In this document: positions 23,585 through 30,096 of the stretch, piece after piece | Position numbering within the stretch: the stretch's first letter is position 1 | Layout of the letters: every line of letters begins with the position of its first letter | DNA from: Bacillota bacterium | GTDB lineage: Bacteria > Bacillota > Clostridia > Christensenellales > Aristaeellaceae | Length of the DNA stretch: 30,096 nucleotides | Assembly: GCA_023398575.1 (NCBI GenBank) | Contig: JAEWSC010000029.1 | Span: 1-30,096, forward strand | Direction: 5' to 3' | Program-made: the position numbers and the translations under genes | The notes under the pieces: model-generated | Database searches by the model: none | The model's input: only the letters and a program-made list of their open reading frames with translations | Told to the model about the DNA's origin: nothing

Positions 23585-24763
23585 TTACATGTTTTCAAAA
23601 AACGGCTCACCATTCTCGTTTACCAAGGTACCCATTTCATCAAAGCGCAGAGGTATTGGCTTTGCTATAAGGTATTTCAAAATTTCATCCATGCGCACAC
23701 TATCGGCAAAGGGGACTAGGGAAAAAGATACGCCGTGCTTTTTCGCCCGGCCGGTGCGGCCAATGCGGTGCAGGTAATACTCGTTTTCATTGGGCAGGTC
23801 AAAGTTGATAACGGCTTCCACATCATCCACGTCAATGCCACGGGCGGCAACATCGGTAGCTACAAGAATTTCAAACTTTCCCTTGCGGTATGCCTGCATC
23901 ACCGCGTTGCGTTGGCTTTGCTTAATATCGCCGTGAATACAATCGGCATTGTAGCCGGCCTTTTGCAGCCGGGTGGACAAGCGCTGTGTCATGTCCTTGG
24001 TGTTGCAGAAAATCATGATTCTGTGATAGATATCGGCGTCCAGCAGGTAAAGCAGATGATCAAACTTTGTTTCCCGCTGGCTGGCAATTACATATTGAGT
24101 AATCTGCGGCCGGTTTTCCTTGGTGGCGGGAATGGTGATTTCCAGCGGATCGTGCTGAAACTTCCAAGCGATGGTCATCACATCCTGATTGGTGGTGGCA
24201 GAGAACATGACCAACTGCCGGTTAGGCGGTGCGGCCTCAATGATTTTGGTCACATCTTTGACAAAGCCCATTTTTAGCATTTCATCGGCTTCATCCAGCA
24301 CCATGGTGTGCACGTGGTCCAGCTTGACAGTACCCCTTTGCATATGATCCAGTATGCGTCCGGGTGTGGCAATGATGATCTGGGGCTTGCGCTTCAATTG
24401 TGTCAGCTGTTTGGTAATAGGCTGCCCACCATACAGTACGGCAATTTTCACTTCTGGAATAAAAGCAGACAGGTTCTTCAGTTCTTCACCGATTTGTAAT
24501 GCCAGTTCCCGCGTTGGGCAAAGAACCACTTCCTGTATGCGGTGGTCGGTAAGGCTGATGTACTCCATCATGGGTATACCAAAGGCGGCTGTTTTTCCCG
24601 TACCGGTGGGGGCCAGGGCGATAATATCCCGGCCCGCCATCATAACGGGTATGGTTTTCTGCTGCACCGGGGTGACCTCGGTGAAGCCCATTTTTTCGAC
24701 AGCCTTTAAAACTTCTGCGCTTAGATCCAATTGTGAAAAGGCAGTTATGACAGTCTCAGACAA
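23585..24763 (-). CDS. DEAD-box ATP-dependent RNA helicase
   Basis: The 392-residue protein is a minimal two-RecA-domain DEAD-box helicase. All motifs are intact: Q motif (F9 and TPVQQ at 31-35), Walker A APTGTGKT (51-58), PTRELA, TPGR, DEAD (157-160), SAT (188-190), ATDVAARGID and HRIGRTGR. It unwinds short RNA duplexes in the cytoplasm for ribosome assembly, mRNA turnover or cold adaptation. No C-terminal RNA-binding extension (as in CshA or DbpA) is present; it ends shortly after the helicase core. The start is TTG at 24763, 9 nt after AAGGAG. It has its own promoter, and converges on splB. Which specific cellular helicase it replaces cannot be decided. Confidence 0.92.
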   Translation of the reverse strand: MSETVITAFSQLDLSAEVLKAVEKMGFTEVTPVQQKTIPVMMAGRDIIALAPTGTGKTAAFGIPMMEYISLTDHRIQEVVLCPTRELALQIGEELKNLSAFIPEVKIAVLYGGQPITKQLTQLKRKPQIIIATPGRILDHMQRGTVKLDHVHTMVLDEADEMLKMGFVKDVTKIIEAAPPNRQLVMFSATTNQDVMTIAWKFQHDPLEITIPATKENRPQITQYVIASQRETKFDHLLYLLDADIYHRIMIFCNTKDMTQRLSTRLQKAGYNADCIHGDIKQSQRNAVMQAYRKGKFEILVATDVAARGIDVDDVEAVINFDLPNENEYYLHRIGRTGRAKKHGVSFSLVPFADSVRMDEILKYLIAKPIPLRFDEMGTLVNENGEPFFENM

Positions 24764-24801
24764 AACAGAGGACTCCTTCTAATGATGACTTGCTGTTCTT
24801 C

Positions 24802-24830
24802 ATTGTAACATAACACAGCGGGAATGAAAA
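24802..24830 (-). promoter_or_regulatory. Probable promoter of the DEAD-box helicase gene
   Basis: On the minus strand TTTTCA (24830-24825) and TACAAT (24807-24802) are 17 nt apart. The -35 is weak. It gives a ~30-nt leader to the TTG start. Confidence 0.5.
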
Positions 24831-24961
24831 GCCGCAAGGGAGACGATTACTTTTTTGGTATCCACAGGATGCAGTATGTACGTGGAATACATGTTTCTTA
24901 CACGTGTTTTGTGTCAAAAGTGCTGCTGACAAGGGGGAAATGTAGCCATTGTCAAGCCAAC

Positions 24962-25201
24962 TCAACCGCCATACGCTTCAATAGCCTTCGCTAATTGATC
25001 GGGACAGGATGTATTGCCTTGGCAGGGGATATTGGACAGACGCTGGACGACCTCCTTGGCATTTTGGCCGATGACCATCTTGGCAAGTCCCTGAAGATTG
25101 CCTTTGCAGCCGCCAACAAAGTTGCATTGGGTAATAACACCGTTTTCGATTTCCAACTCGATTTGCTTGGAGCAGGTGCCTTTTGTTTTATAGATGAACA
25201 T
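24962..25201 (-). CDS. TSCPD domain protein (TIGR03905 family)
   Basis: The 79-residue protein contains the family name motif NTSCPDQLAKAIEAY near its end, preceded by NFVGGCKGNLQGLAKMVIGQ. Five or so cysteines (GTCSKQ, QCNFVGGC, IPCQG, TSCPD) suggest metal or Fe-S/Zn binding. The same module is found at the C-terminus of vitamin B12-dependent ribonucleotide reductases, but the free-standing protein has no established function. GGAGGT at 25216-25211 points to the ATG at 25201; the longer reading frame to 25273 has no ribosome site. It is alone, between the helicase and a divergent beta-propeller gene. Confidence 0.85.
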   Translation of the reverse strand: MFIYKTKGTCSKQIELEIENGVITQCNFVGGCKGNLQGLAKMVIGQNAKEVVQRLSNIPCQGNTSCPDQLAKAIEAYGG

Positions 25202-25376
25202 ATCTTGTAGACCTCCGATTTGGTAATTAAACAAAAATACATTCTTCATGCATACAGTAGAATCCTGCTGCATAAAGCAGAAAGAATAGGTACTCTATTT
25301 TTATCCGCACCCTCAAGGCCCTCCCCTCATAAAATGCAACATAAGACCCTGACGGGGAGATGAAGGGGCGCGGCGC

Positions 25377-26240
25377 ATGCAACCTGTCATATGGATAGCC
25401 GATAGGGAATTGGGTCTTTTTTTATGGAGCGGGGATGTATTGTCCCAGGTCTCCAGCAACCTGATCTGGCCACATGCACCATGCCCGGCGTCGGCGCAAT
25501 TTTTTTGCGCCTGCAAAAAGCGGAGCTTGGTGCAACGATTTATTTTGAGAGAAGAAGGCTGGCGTGCAGATTCGGAATTTCCGGCACCGCCGGGCTTGGA
25601 GTGTATGCAGGCATCGCCGGATGGCGGATGGCTGTATTTGCTAAGTGGTGAAGCTGACAGCCTGCACGCGGTGGCCGCGGAGACAGGCGAACTGATGTAC
25701 GGAAATGCGGCAGGGGTATATCCCCGCAGTGTACAGGTGCATCCCAACGGCAAACTGGTAGCTGTGGCTGGCGGTGCGGCGGGAGAGGTGCTGCTTTTTC
25801 AAGCACCATCTCTAAACCTGTACAGGCGCATACCAGTGCCAGGCATTGCTTGCCATGCGGCATTTGTGGATGGCGGACTTGCGGTATTGTGTGCTGTGGA
25901 GGATGATGAGGTACAGACGATGCTGGGCTTTCTGGCTGGAAACCGTTCCCACGTGGAAGAAGTGGTTATGTTGCCCGGTCTGCCGGGTGTACTGCAGCCA
26001 CTGCCGGACGGGTCGGTTTTAGCCAGTTCCCAAGGCACATTGGCAAAAGTATCCCTCCGGCAAAAGGCAGTGGTGTGGCGTTCCGACAGTTTCGGACTGC
26101 CGGGGGCCTTGAGCGTATGGGGGGAGGAAGTGCTGGCCAGCGATCAGCTCTTAGGCAAGGTGATGGCTTTGAACTGGCGCAGGCCCAGGGAACAAAGAGA
26201 GCTTTTTGAAGGCGTGGAGCCGGTGGCGGTGTTTCAGTAG
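25377..26240 (+). CDS. YncE/YVTN-like beta-propeller protein, function unknown
   Basis: The 287-residue protein has repeated ~40-residue blades of the type MQASPDGGWLYLLSGEADSL, SVQVHPNGKLVAVAGGAAGE and LQPLPDGSVLASSQGTLAKV, which is the YVTN/YncE seven-blade propeller pattern. There is no signal peptide or membrane helix, so it appears cytoplasmic. No catalytic residues of lactonases or quinoprotein enzymes are recognised. The ATG at 25377 follows GAAGGGG. The gene is rather isolated; the sequence right after its stop is the palindromic element at 26262-26382. Function cannot be assigned; a scaffold or spore-associated role would be speculation. Confidence 0.6.
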   Translation: MQPVIWIADRELGLFLWSGDVLSQVSSNLIWPHAPCPASAQFFCACKKRSLVQRFILREEGWRADSEFPAPPGLECMQASPDGGWLYLLSGEADSLHAVAAETGELMYGNAAGVYPRSVQVHPNGKLVAVAGGAAGEVLLFQAPSLNLYRRIPVPGIACHAAFVDGGLAVLCAVEDDEVQTMLGFLAGNRSHVEEVVMLPGLPGVLQPLPDGSVLASSQGTLAKVSLRQKAVVWRSDSFGLPGALSVWGEEVLASDQLLGKVMALNWRRPREQRELFEGVEPVAVFQ

Positions 26241-26261
26241 GTGCGCCGCTTCCCACCCCAG

Positions 26262-26382
26262 ACTGCCGATATCCGCAGATCTTTTCCCCGCCCGCGTTGC
26301 CTCGTCCGCTCCACGTAGCGCTGCTACGCGTCGCTACCTCGACTTAGCGGACAAGAAAAATCTCTCGCGGCTCTTTGGCAGT
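26262..26382. repeat. ~120-nt nested palindromic element (possible interspersed repeat or structured RNA)
   Basis: Nested complementary arms: ACTGCC (26262-26267) with GGCAGT (26377-26382); CCGC with GCGG and AGAT with ATCT inside them; GTCCGCT (26304-26310) with AGCGGAC (26346-26352); and CGTAGC (26314-26319) with GCTACG (26323-26328) around GCT. The whole segment can fold into one long branched hairpin on either strand. It has no T-run and no good coding frame. Confidence 0.6.
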
Positions 26383-26450
26383 ATAGGGTGGTCATTGGCG
26401 CTTATCTCCTTTTCCTAAGTTCTATTTGAAGTTTTCTTGGAGAGGTGCAC

Positions 26451-26480
26451 AGAGGCCTTCTTTTTTAAAAGAAGGCCTCT
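26451..26480. terminator. Perfect 14-bp palindrome at the end of the 2-oxoacid oxidoreductase operon
   Basis: AGAGGCCTTCTTTT (26451-26464) and AAAAGAAGGCCTCT (26467-26480) are exact complements around TT. It lies 28 nt after the stop of the gamma-subunit gene. The T/A-runs are at the tip of the hairpin, not after it, as in the hairpin at 5061-5088. Probable transcript end or 3' stabiliser. Confidence 0.6.
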
Positions 26481-26507
26481 CCGCAAATTCTATACGTATT
26501 CGTTCTC

Positions 26508-27053
26508 TTACATCGCTTTCTTCACGGCGTCCATGCCGGCTTCCATGGCCTTTCGGTTAAGTGGCAGGAGGTCGGCCTTTTTCTCACCGAAAACATCCTT
26601 CAAGGCGTCCATGGCGCTGTCGATTGTAATGGTGCCCGTGGCGGCGATGATAGCGCCCAGCATGACCATGTTGGCCACGCGGCTGTTGCCCAAGCCTTCC
26701 GCAATTTCGTTGCAAGGGATGGGCAGAACCTTGGTGTCTGTGCGCTGCGGCTTGGCCTCGATAAGAGAGGTGTTGTACAGCAGTGTTCCGCCTTTTTCCA
26801 TGGCCGGCTCAAACTTTTTGAGCGACGGCAGGTTCATGATCACGGCCACCGGGGGTTCTGTAACCAGCGGACTGCCGATGGGCTCGTCGCTGATCACAAC
26901 GGCGCAGTTGGCTTCGCCGCCGCGCATTTCTGGGCCGTAGCTTGGCATCCAGCTGACGTTCTTGCCTTCATGCATGGCCGCCTTGGCCATCAATTGGCCG
27001 ATGAGCAGTATACCTTGGCCGCCAAAGCCTGCGATGAGGAATTGAGCTTCCAT
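26508..27053 (-). CDS. korC: 2-oxoacid:ferredoxin oxidoreductase, gamma subunit
   Basis: The 181-residue protein matches the gamma (PorG/KorC) domain: GFGGQGILLIGQLMAKAA near the N-terminus, SYGPEMRGGEANCAVVIS, then GLGNSRVANMVMLGA. This subunit is part of the oxygen-sensitive complex that oxidatively decarboxylates a 2-oxoacid to the acyl-CoA while reducing ferredoxin. AAGGAGGTG inside the end of the beta gene is 10 nt before the ATG at 27053; the longer frame to 27116 lies inside beta. It is the last gene of the ferredoxin-alpha-beta-gamma operon. Substrate may be 2-oxoglutarate or branched-chain 2-oxoacids; sequence inspection does not decide. Confidence 0.9.
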   Translation of the reverse strand: MEAQFLIAGFGGQGILLIGQLMAKAAMHEGKNVSWMPSYGPEMRGGEANCAVVISDEPIGSPLVTEPPVAVIMNLPSLKKFEPAMEKGGTLLYNTSLIEAKPQRTDTKVLPIPCNEIAEGLGNSRVANMVMLGAIIAATGTITIDSAMDALKDVFGEKKADLLPLNRKAMEAGMDAVKKAM

Positions 27054-27055
27054 GT

Positions 27056-27793
27056 TCAGCCCACCTCCTTCTTGACGCCAAGGGGGTACTGGGGAATCAT
27101 GGTGTCCTCCAGCCATTTGAGCGCTTCCACAGGCGTCATACCCCAGTTGGTGGGACAGGTGGACAAGACCTCAACCAGCGTAAAGCCTTTGCCCTGGGTC
27201 TGCAGTTCAAAGGCACGCTTGATGGCCTTTTTCGCTTCTAAAATATGCTTGACATCGTGGGTGGAAACCCGGGCGATATAGGCAGGGCCATCCAGTGTGG
27301 CCAACATTTCGCTGACGCGGATGGGATAACCGCAATGATCTACATCTCGGCCATAGGGGGAAGTGGTGGTCACCTGGCCAGGCAGGGTAGTGGGGGCCAT
27401 TTGACCGCCGGTCATGCCGTAGATGGCATTGTTCACAAAGATAACGGTGATTTTTTCACCCCGGGTGGCAGCGTGAATAATCTCCGCAGCGCCAATGGAG
27501 GCAAGATCGCCATCGCCTTGATAGGTAAACACCATATGATCAGGATGCACACGCTTGATACCTGTGGCCACTGCCGGCGCGCGCCCATGGGCAGCTTGCA
27601 TCATGTCGCAACTAAAATACTCATAGGCAAACACCGCGCAGCCTACCGGCGCCACGCCGATGGCCTTGTCCTGCATGCCAAGCTCCTCGATGGCTTCGCC
27701 CACCAGCCGGTGTATGATCCCATGGGTGCAGCCGGGGCAGTAGTGCATGGGCTTGCCGGTGAGCATTTTTGTTTTTTGAAAGACAACTGCCAT
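27056..27793 (-). CDS. korB: 2-oxoacid:ferredoxin oxidoreductase, beta (TPP-binding) subunit
   Basis: The 245-residue subunit binds thiamine pyrophosphate: GDGD at 93-96 starts the TPP motif that ends VNNAIYGMTGGQ (N121-N122). HYCPGCTHG (C19, C22) is typical of the short KorB/VorB beta subunit. The end GFTLVEVLSTCPTNWGM is diagnostic of this branch of the family. It catalyses formation of the hydroxyalkyl-TPP intermediate with the alpha subunit. The ATG directly follows the alpha stop, with GGGGAGGG just before it, and the stop is 2 nt from gamma, so the three are translationally coupled. Confidence 0.93.
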   Translation of the reverse strand: MAVVFQKTKMLTGKPMHYCPGCTHGIIHRLVGEAIEELGMQDKAIGVAPVGCAVFAYEYFSCDMMQAAHGRAPAVATGIKRVHPDHMVFTYQGDGDLASIGAAEIIHAATRGEKITVIFVNNAIYGMTGGQMAPTTLPGQVTTTSPYGRDVDHCGYPIRVSEMLATLDGPAYIARVSTHDVKHILEAKKAIKRAFELQTQGKGFTLVEVLSTCPTNWGMTPVEALKWLEDTMIPQYPLGVKKEVG

Positions 27794-28855
27794 TTACTTT
27801 CCCTCCCCGCTGATTTGCTGCAGTTGATCCAGAATTTCGCGGACCGTGGGCACCATGCCGCCGGTGCGGCCAAAGAAGTGTACAGGCTTTGCACCGTTTA
27901 CGGCAAGGCGTACATCCTCCACCATCTGGCCCAGGCTCATTTCTACAGTGAGGAAGGCCCTGGCGTGCTTTGCCGCTTCCTGAATGGCCGCATCCGGGAA
28001 AGGCCAGACGGTGATGGGGCGGATCAGGCCCACCTTCATGCCTTCCGCTCTTGCCTTGCGCATGGCGCTGCGGGCTACGCGGGCGGTAGTTCCGTAGGCG
28101 ACAAGAATGTACTCGGCATCCTCAGTCATTTCGGTCTGCACCCGGACCTCGTTTTGCGTCATCAGGTCATATTTTTTCTGCAGTTTTAGGTTATGGTTTT
28201 CTAATGCAATGGGGTCGATGAACAGGCTGTTGATAATGGCGCGGTCCTTGCCAGAACCGGCTGACCAATCTTTGCCGGGCAAATCGGTGGCAGGGGTGTA
28301 GTCGGGCATTTGTACCGGCTCCATCATCTGGCCGATGAGGCCATCGCCCATGACGATAACGGGGTTACGGTACCGGTCGGCAATATCAAAAGCAAGCTGT
28401 GTCAATTCTACCGCTTCTTGTACAGAGGCGGGGGCCAGCACCACCATGCGGTAGTCGCCATGACCGCCGCCGCGGGTGCTTTGAAAATAATCGCTTTGGG
28501 CGGGCTGAATAGAGCCTAGCCCTGGTCCGCCGCGGACCATATTCACAATAACACAGGGCAGCTCGGCGCCAACAATATAGCTGATGCCCTCTTGTTTTAA
28601 ACTGATCCCCGGGCTGGAGGAAGAGGTCATAACCCTGGCGCCGGCCCCAGCCGCACCATAGACCATGTTAATGGCCGCCACTTCACTTTCCGCCTGCAGG
28701 TAACAGCCACCCTCCTTGGGCATGCGCGCGGACATGTATTCTGGAATTTGATTTTGCGGGGTGATGGGGTAGCCGAAGAAAAACCGGCAGCCGGCCTGGA
28801 TGGCGGCTTCGGCAATGGCCTCGTTGCCCTTCATCAGCATTTTTTCCTGAGCCAT
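27794..28855 (-). CDS. vorB: 2-oxoacid:ferredoxin oxidoreductase, alpha subunit (VorB/KorA type)
   Basis: The 353-residue subunit starts with the pyrimidine-binding domain: MKGNEAIAEAAIQAGC, FFGYPITPQNQIPEYMS, ESEVAAINMVYGAAGAGAR and TSSSSPGISLKQEG. A transketolase C-terminal-like domain follows from about residue 245 (EYILVAYGTTARVARSA, RPITVWPFPD). Clostridial relatives are commonly annotated as 3-methyl-2-oxobutanoate dehydrogenase subunit VorB, but 2-oxoglutarate enzymes look alike. AGGAGG lies 8 nt before the ATG and overlaps the stop of the ferredoxin gene. The complex supplies acyl-CoA (branched-chain or succinyl) and reduced ferredoxin, or runs in reverse for anabolism. Confidence 0.9.
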   Translation of the reverse strand: MAQEKMLMKGNEAIAEAAIQAGCRFFFGYPITPQNQIPEYMSARMPKEGGCYLQAESEVAAINMVYGAAGAGARVMTSSSSPGISLKQEGISYIVGAELPCVIVNMVRGGPGLGSIQPAQSDYFQSTRGGGHGDYRMVVLAPASVQEAVELTQLAFDIADRYRNPVIVMGDGLIGQMMEPVQMPDYTPATDLPGKDWSAGSGKDRAIINSLFIDPIALENHNLKLQKKYDLMTQNEVRVQTEMTEDAEYILVAYGTTARVARSAMRKARAEGMKVGLIRPITVWPFPDAAIQEAAKHARAFLTVEMSLGQMVEDVRLAVNGAKPVHFFGRTGGMVPTVREILDQLQQISGEGK

Positions 28856-28867
28856 AGTTACCGCCTC

Positions 28868-29074
28868 CTATTTCTCTACCGTAATTACGCAGTCAGGACA
28901 CATTCTAGCGCAAAAAGCACAGCCGATGCACTTCTCTTGATCCACGCACTCCGCGGGATGATAGCCGCGGCTGTTGACTTCCTTTTTTGACAGGACAAGT
29001 ATTTTGCGTGGACATACCGCGACGCACAGGCCGCACCCTTTGCATACTTCGGCCTGAAAAGATACTTTAGCCAT
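28868..29074 (-). CDS. korD: 2x[4Fe-4S] ferredoxin, delta subunit of the 2-oxoacid oxidoreductase
   Basis: The 68-residue protein has two CxxCxxCxxxCP motifs (C11-C14-C17-C21 and C49-C52-C55-C59), so it binds two [4Fe-4S] clusters, plus one extra Cys (C43). It passes electrons from the TPP subunit to free ferredoxin. AAAGGAGGG lies about 10 nt before the ATG at 29074; the ATG at 29104 has no ribosome site and the ORF would start upstream of it. It is the first gene of the operon, and its TAG stop forms part of the ribosome site of the alpha gene. Confidence 0.92.
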   Translation of the reverse strand: MAKVSFQAEVCKGCGLCVAVCPRKILVLSKKEVNSRGYHPAECVDQEKCIGCAFCARMCPDCVITVEK

Positions 29075-29121
29075 AGGCTGGAAACCCTCCTTTGATACAC
29101 CCACATGACTCGTGTTCTTCC

Positions 29122-29149
29122 ATTATACAATAGGAAGATGTCTTGTCAA
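29122..29149 (-). promoter_or_regulatory. Consensus sigma-A promoter of the 2-oxoacid oxidoreductase operon
   Basis: On the minus strand TTGACA (29149-29144) and TATAAT (29127-29122) are both perfect, 16 nt apart. This should be a strong promoter unless repressed. Confidence 0.85.
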
Positions 29150-29159
29150 TTAACAAGAC
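29140..29159. promoter_or_regulatory. Candidate operator dyad over the -35 box
   Basis: GTCTTGT (29140-29146) and ACAAGAC (29153-29159) form a perfect 7-bp inverted repeat with a 6-nt centre, covering the -35 hexamer. Position fits a repressor site. The half-sites resemble Rex (TTGT...ACAA), but the spacing is shorter than in Rex sites. Confidence 0.5.
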
Positions 29160-29808
29160 GCTCTGCGCGGAGGCGTTGCCCGTATGCCTTGTTGCTGTGT
29201 TTTGCGTAATATCTGGTGTTTTTACATTAGAAAGCGTTGTTTCAGGTTCGCTTTTTTTGATTGCTTGCCCGATTATTCATATTCCCGCAAGCATTGTTTT
29301 TTTCTTGTCTTTTGACAGATATGCGATTTTTTCCAATGGACGCTGCGGTAGCAATCAGCAGGTGAGAGTGGATATAGGGGGTAGCGGGCCGTAATCAGCC
29401 ATACGGTAATCATTGCTGTACCGAAGATGAATATGGAATTGATGAAGGATGAACGTAGCGCAAACACAATATAATATGAAGCATCGCTGTTGAAAAGGCA
29501 GATTGCTCTGTTGGGCGGTTGAGATCAAGAGTATATCGACTCAATAGGCAAAGCATGCAGTATAAAAAATAAATGATATACTTGCCGCTTATAATATGAA
29601 AAAATGGATAAACTAGCCTTGGGCTTTTGCAAAGCCATATCTAGCCAATTTCAAACATTCAACGGGTGAGATGGCGAACGAGTCTCGTGACCATTTATCG
29701 AAATCGACAATTTTCGCGCATATATACGAACGATATAAGCAGCAAGTTTGTATTCGTGCGGAGAAAAAAACGAGTCGAAAAAAAGTATGTTTTCTTGCGA
29801 GAAAAGTG
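29160..29808. other. Gene-free region between the oxidoreductase operon and the rRNA operon
   Basis: I see no supported gene: the open frames here are short, lack ribosome sites and show no family pattern. Composition is more AT-rich than the coding parts. Isolated hexamers such as TATAAT near 29590 and TTGACA near 29317 lack partners at the right spacing. It is probably rRNA upstream control or spacer sequence. Confidence 0.5.
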
Positions 29809-29837
29809 TTGACATCCCATATGCGCTGTGTTAAGAT
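29809..29837 (+). promoter_or_regulatory. rRNA operon promoter
   Basis: A perfect TTGACA (29809-29814) and TAAGAT (29832-29837) are 17 nt apart. A/T-rich tracts just upstream (29763-29792) could act as an UP element. Transcription would start near 29844, giving a ~140-nt leader before 16S. Confidence 0.85.
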
Positions 29838-29843
29838 AGCACT

Positions 29844-29985
29844 CGCCGCTTGAAACAGGCGCCGGACCTTGAAAACGATACAGAGTTGAGAGACTCAAAA
29901 ATGGAAGCGAAAAACGACAGTTGATTCTGAAATATGAGTTTTCACTTTGTCGAGGGAAACCGAGATAGAGAGAGAAGATAGGATT
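29844..29985 (+). other. rRNA leader with boxA-like sequence
   Basis: The leader holds CGCC/GGCG (29844-29861), the boxA-like CCTTGAAAACGATA (29867-29880) seen in similar form in Firmicute rRNA leaders, and a small hairpin TTGAG/CTCAA (29886-29898). It likely carries antitermination and 16S processing signals. Confidence 0.5.

Positions 29986-30096
<111 letters not shown>

Noticed and set aside
26206..26418. 70-codon plus-strand open frame across the palindromic element
   Set aside because: It runs out of the propeller gene into the nested palindrome; its sequence is explained by the repeat structure, not by coding selection.
27245..28189. 314-codon plus-strand open frame opposite the 2-oxoacid oxidoreductase genes
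   Set aside because: Antisense shadow of korB and vorB; the residues are low-complexity in His/Gly, typical of reversed coding sequence.
29143..29394. 83-codon plus-strand open frame in the region upstream of rRNA
   Set aside because: TTG start overlapping the oxidoreductase promoter, no ribosome site, no family pattern.

Overview
The window looks like chromosomal DNA of a spore-forming, anaerobic, mid-GC member of the Clostridia (Firmicutes). Strong GGAGG-type ribosome sites precede nearly every gene, with several TTG and GTG starts. There is a clostridial-type spore photoproduct lyase, a four-subunit 2-oxoacid:ferredoxin oxidoreductase, a MurA, and the 5' end of a 16S rRNA gene at the right edge. 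I cannot name genus or species.

Layout. 1-1950: tail of a probable methyltransferase, then an ECF sigma factor with a membrane-bound anti-sigma-like partner. 1995-5048: three consecutive M42 metalloaminopeptidase paralogs behind one good promoter. 5153-8254: an operon of a large GT-C-like membrane protein, a small unknown protein, a GtrA-family protein and a DUF3783 protein. 8291-10104 (minus): murA and a J-domain/TPR protein. The murA ribosome site is separated from its ATG by a small hairpin.

10656-18725 (plus) is the most interesting block. It is a tight six-gene operon encoding a GT-C-like membrane protein, a GH8-family hydrolase, a DUF2334 (deacetylase-fold) membrane protein, a processive GT2 synthase, a BcsB-like periplasm-facing protein, and a four-TM protein with a degenerate GGDEF domain that keeps the RxxD c-di-GMP inhibitory site (RTED) but has DDKPH where GGDEF should be. 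It reads as a cyclic-di-GMP-responsive exopolysaccharide synthase, similar in gene content to the Listeria Pss system and more distantly to cellulose (Bcs) systems. It is followed at 18961-22311 by a 1116-residue secreted protein. That protein has five ~158-residue repeats (ten half-repeats), an Fn3 domain, and a C-terminal domain that usually precedes SLH anchors, but no SLH repeats follow here.

22435-26240: spore photoproduct lyase (plus), DEAD-box RNA helicase (minus), a TSCPD-domain protein (minus), and a beta-propeller protein (plus). 26262-26382 is a ~120-nt nested palindrome of unknown identity. 26508-29074 (minus) is a ferredoxin/alpha/beta/gamma 2-oxoacid oxidoreductase operon behind a consensus promoter with an overlapping dyad. 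29150-29808 holds no recognisable gene. A consensus rRNA promoter, a leader, and the first ~110 nt of 16S rRNA close the window.
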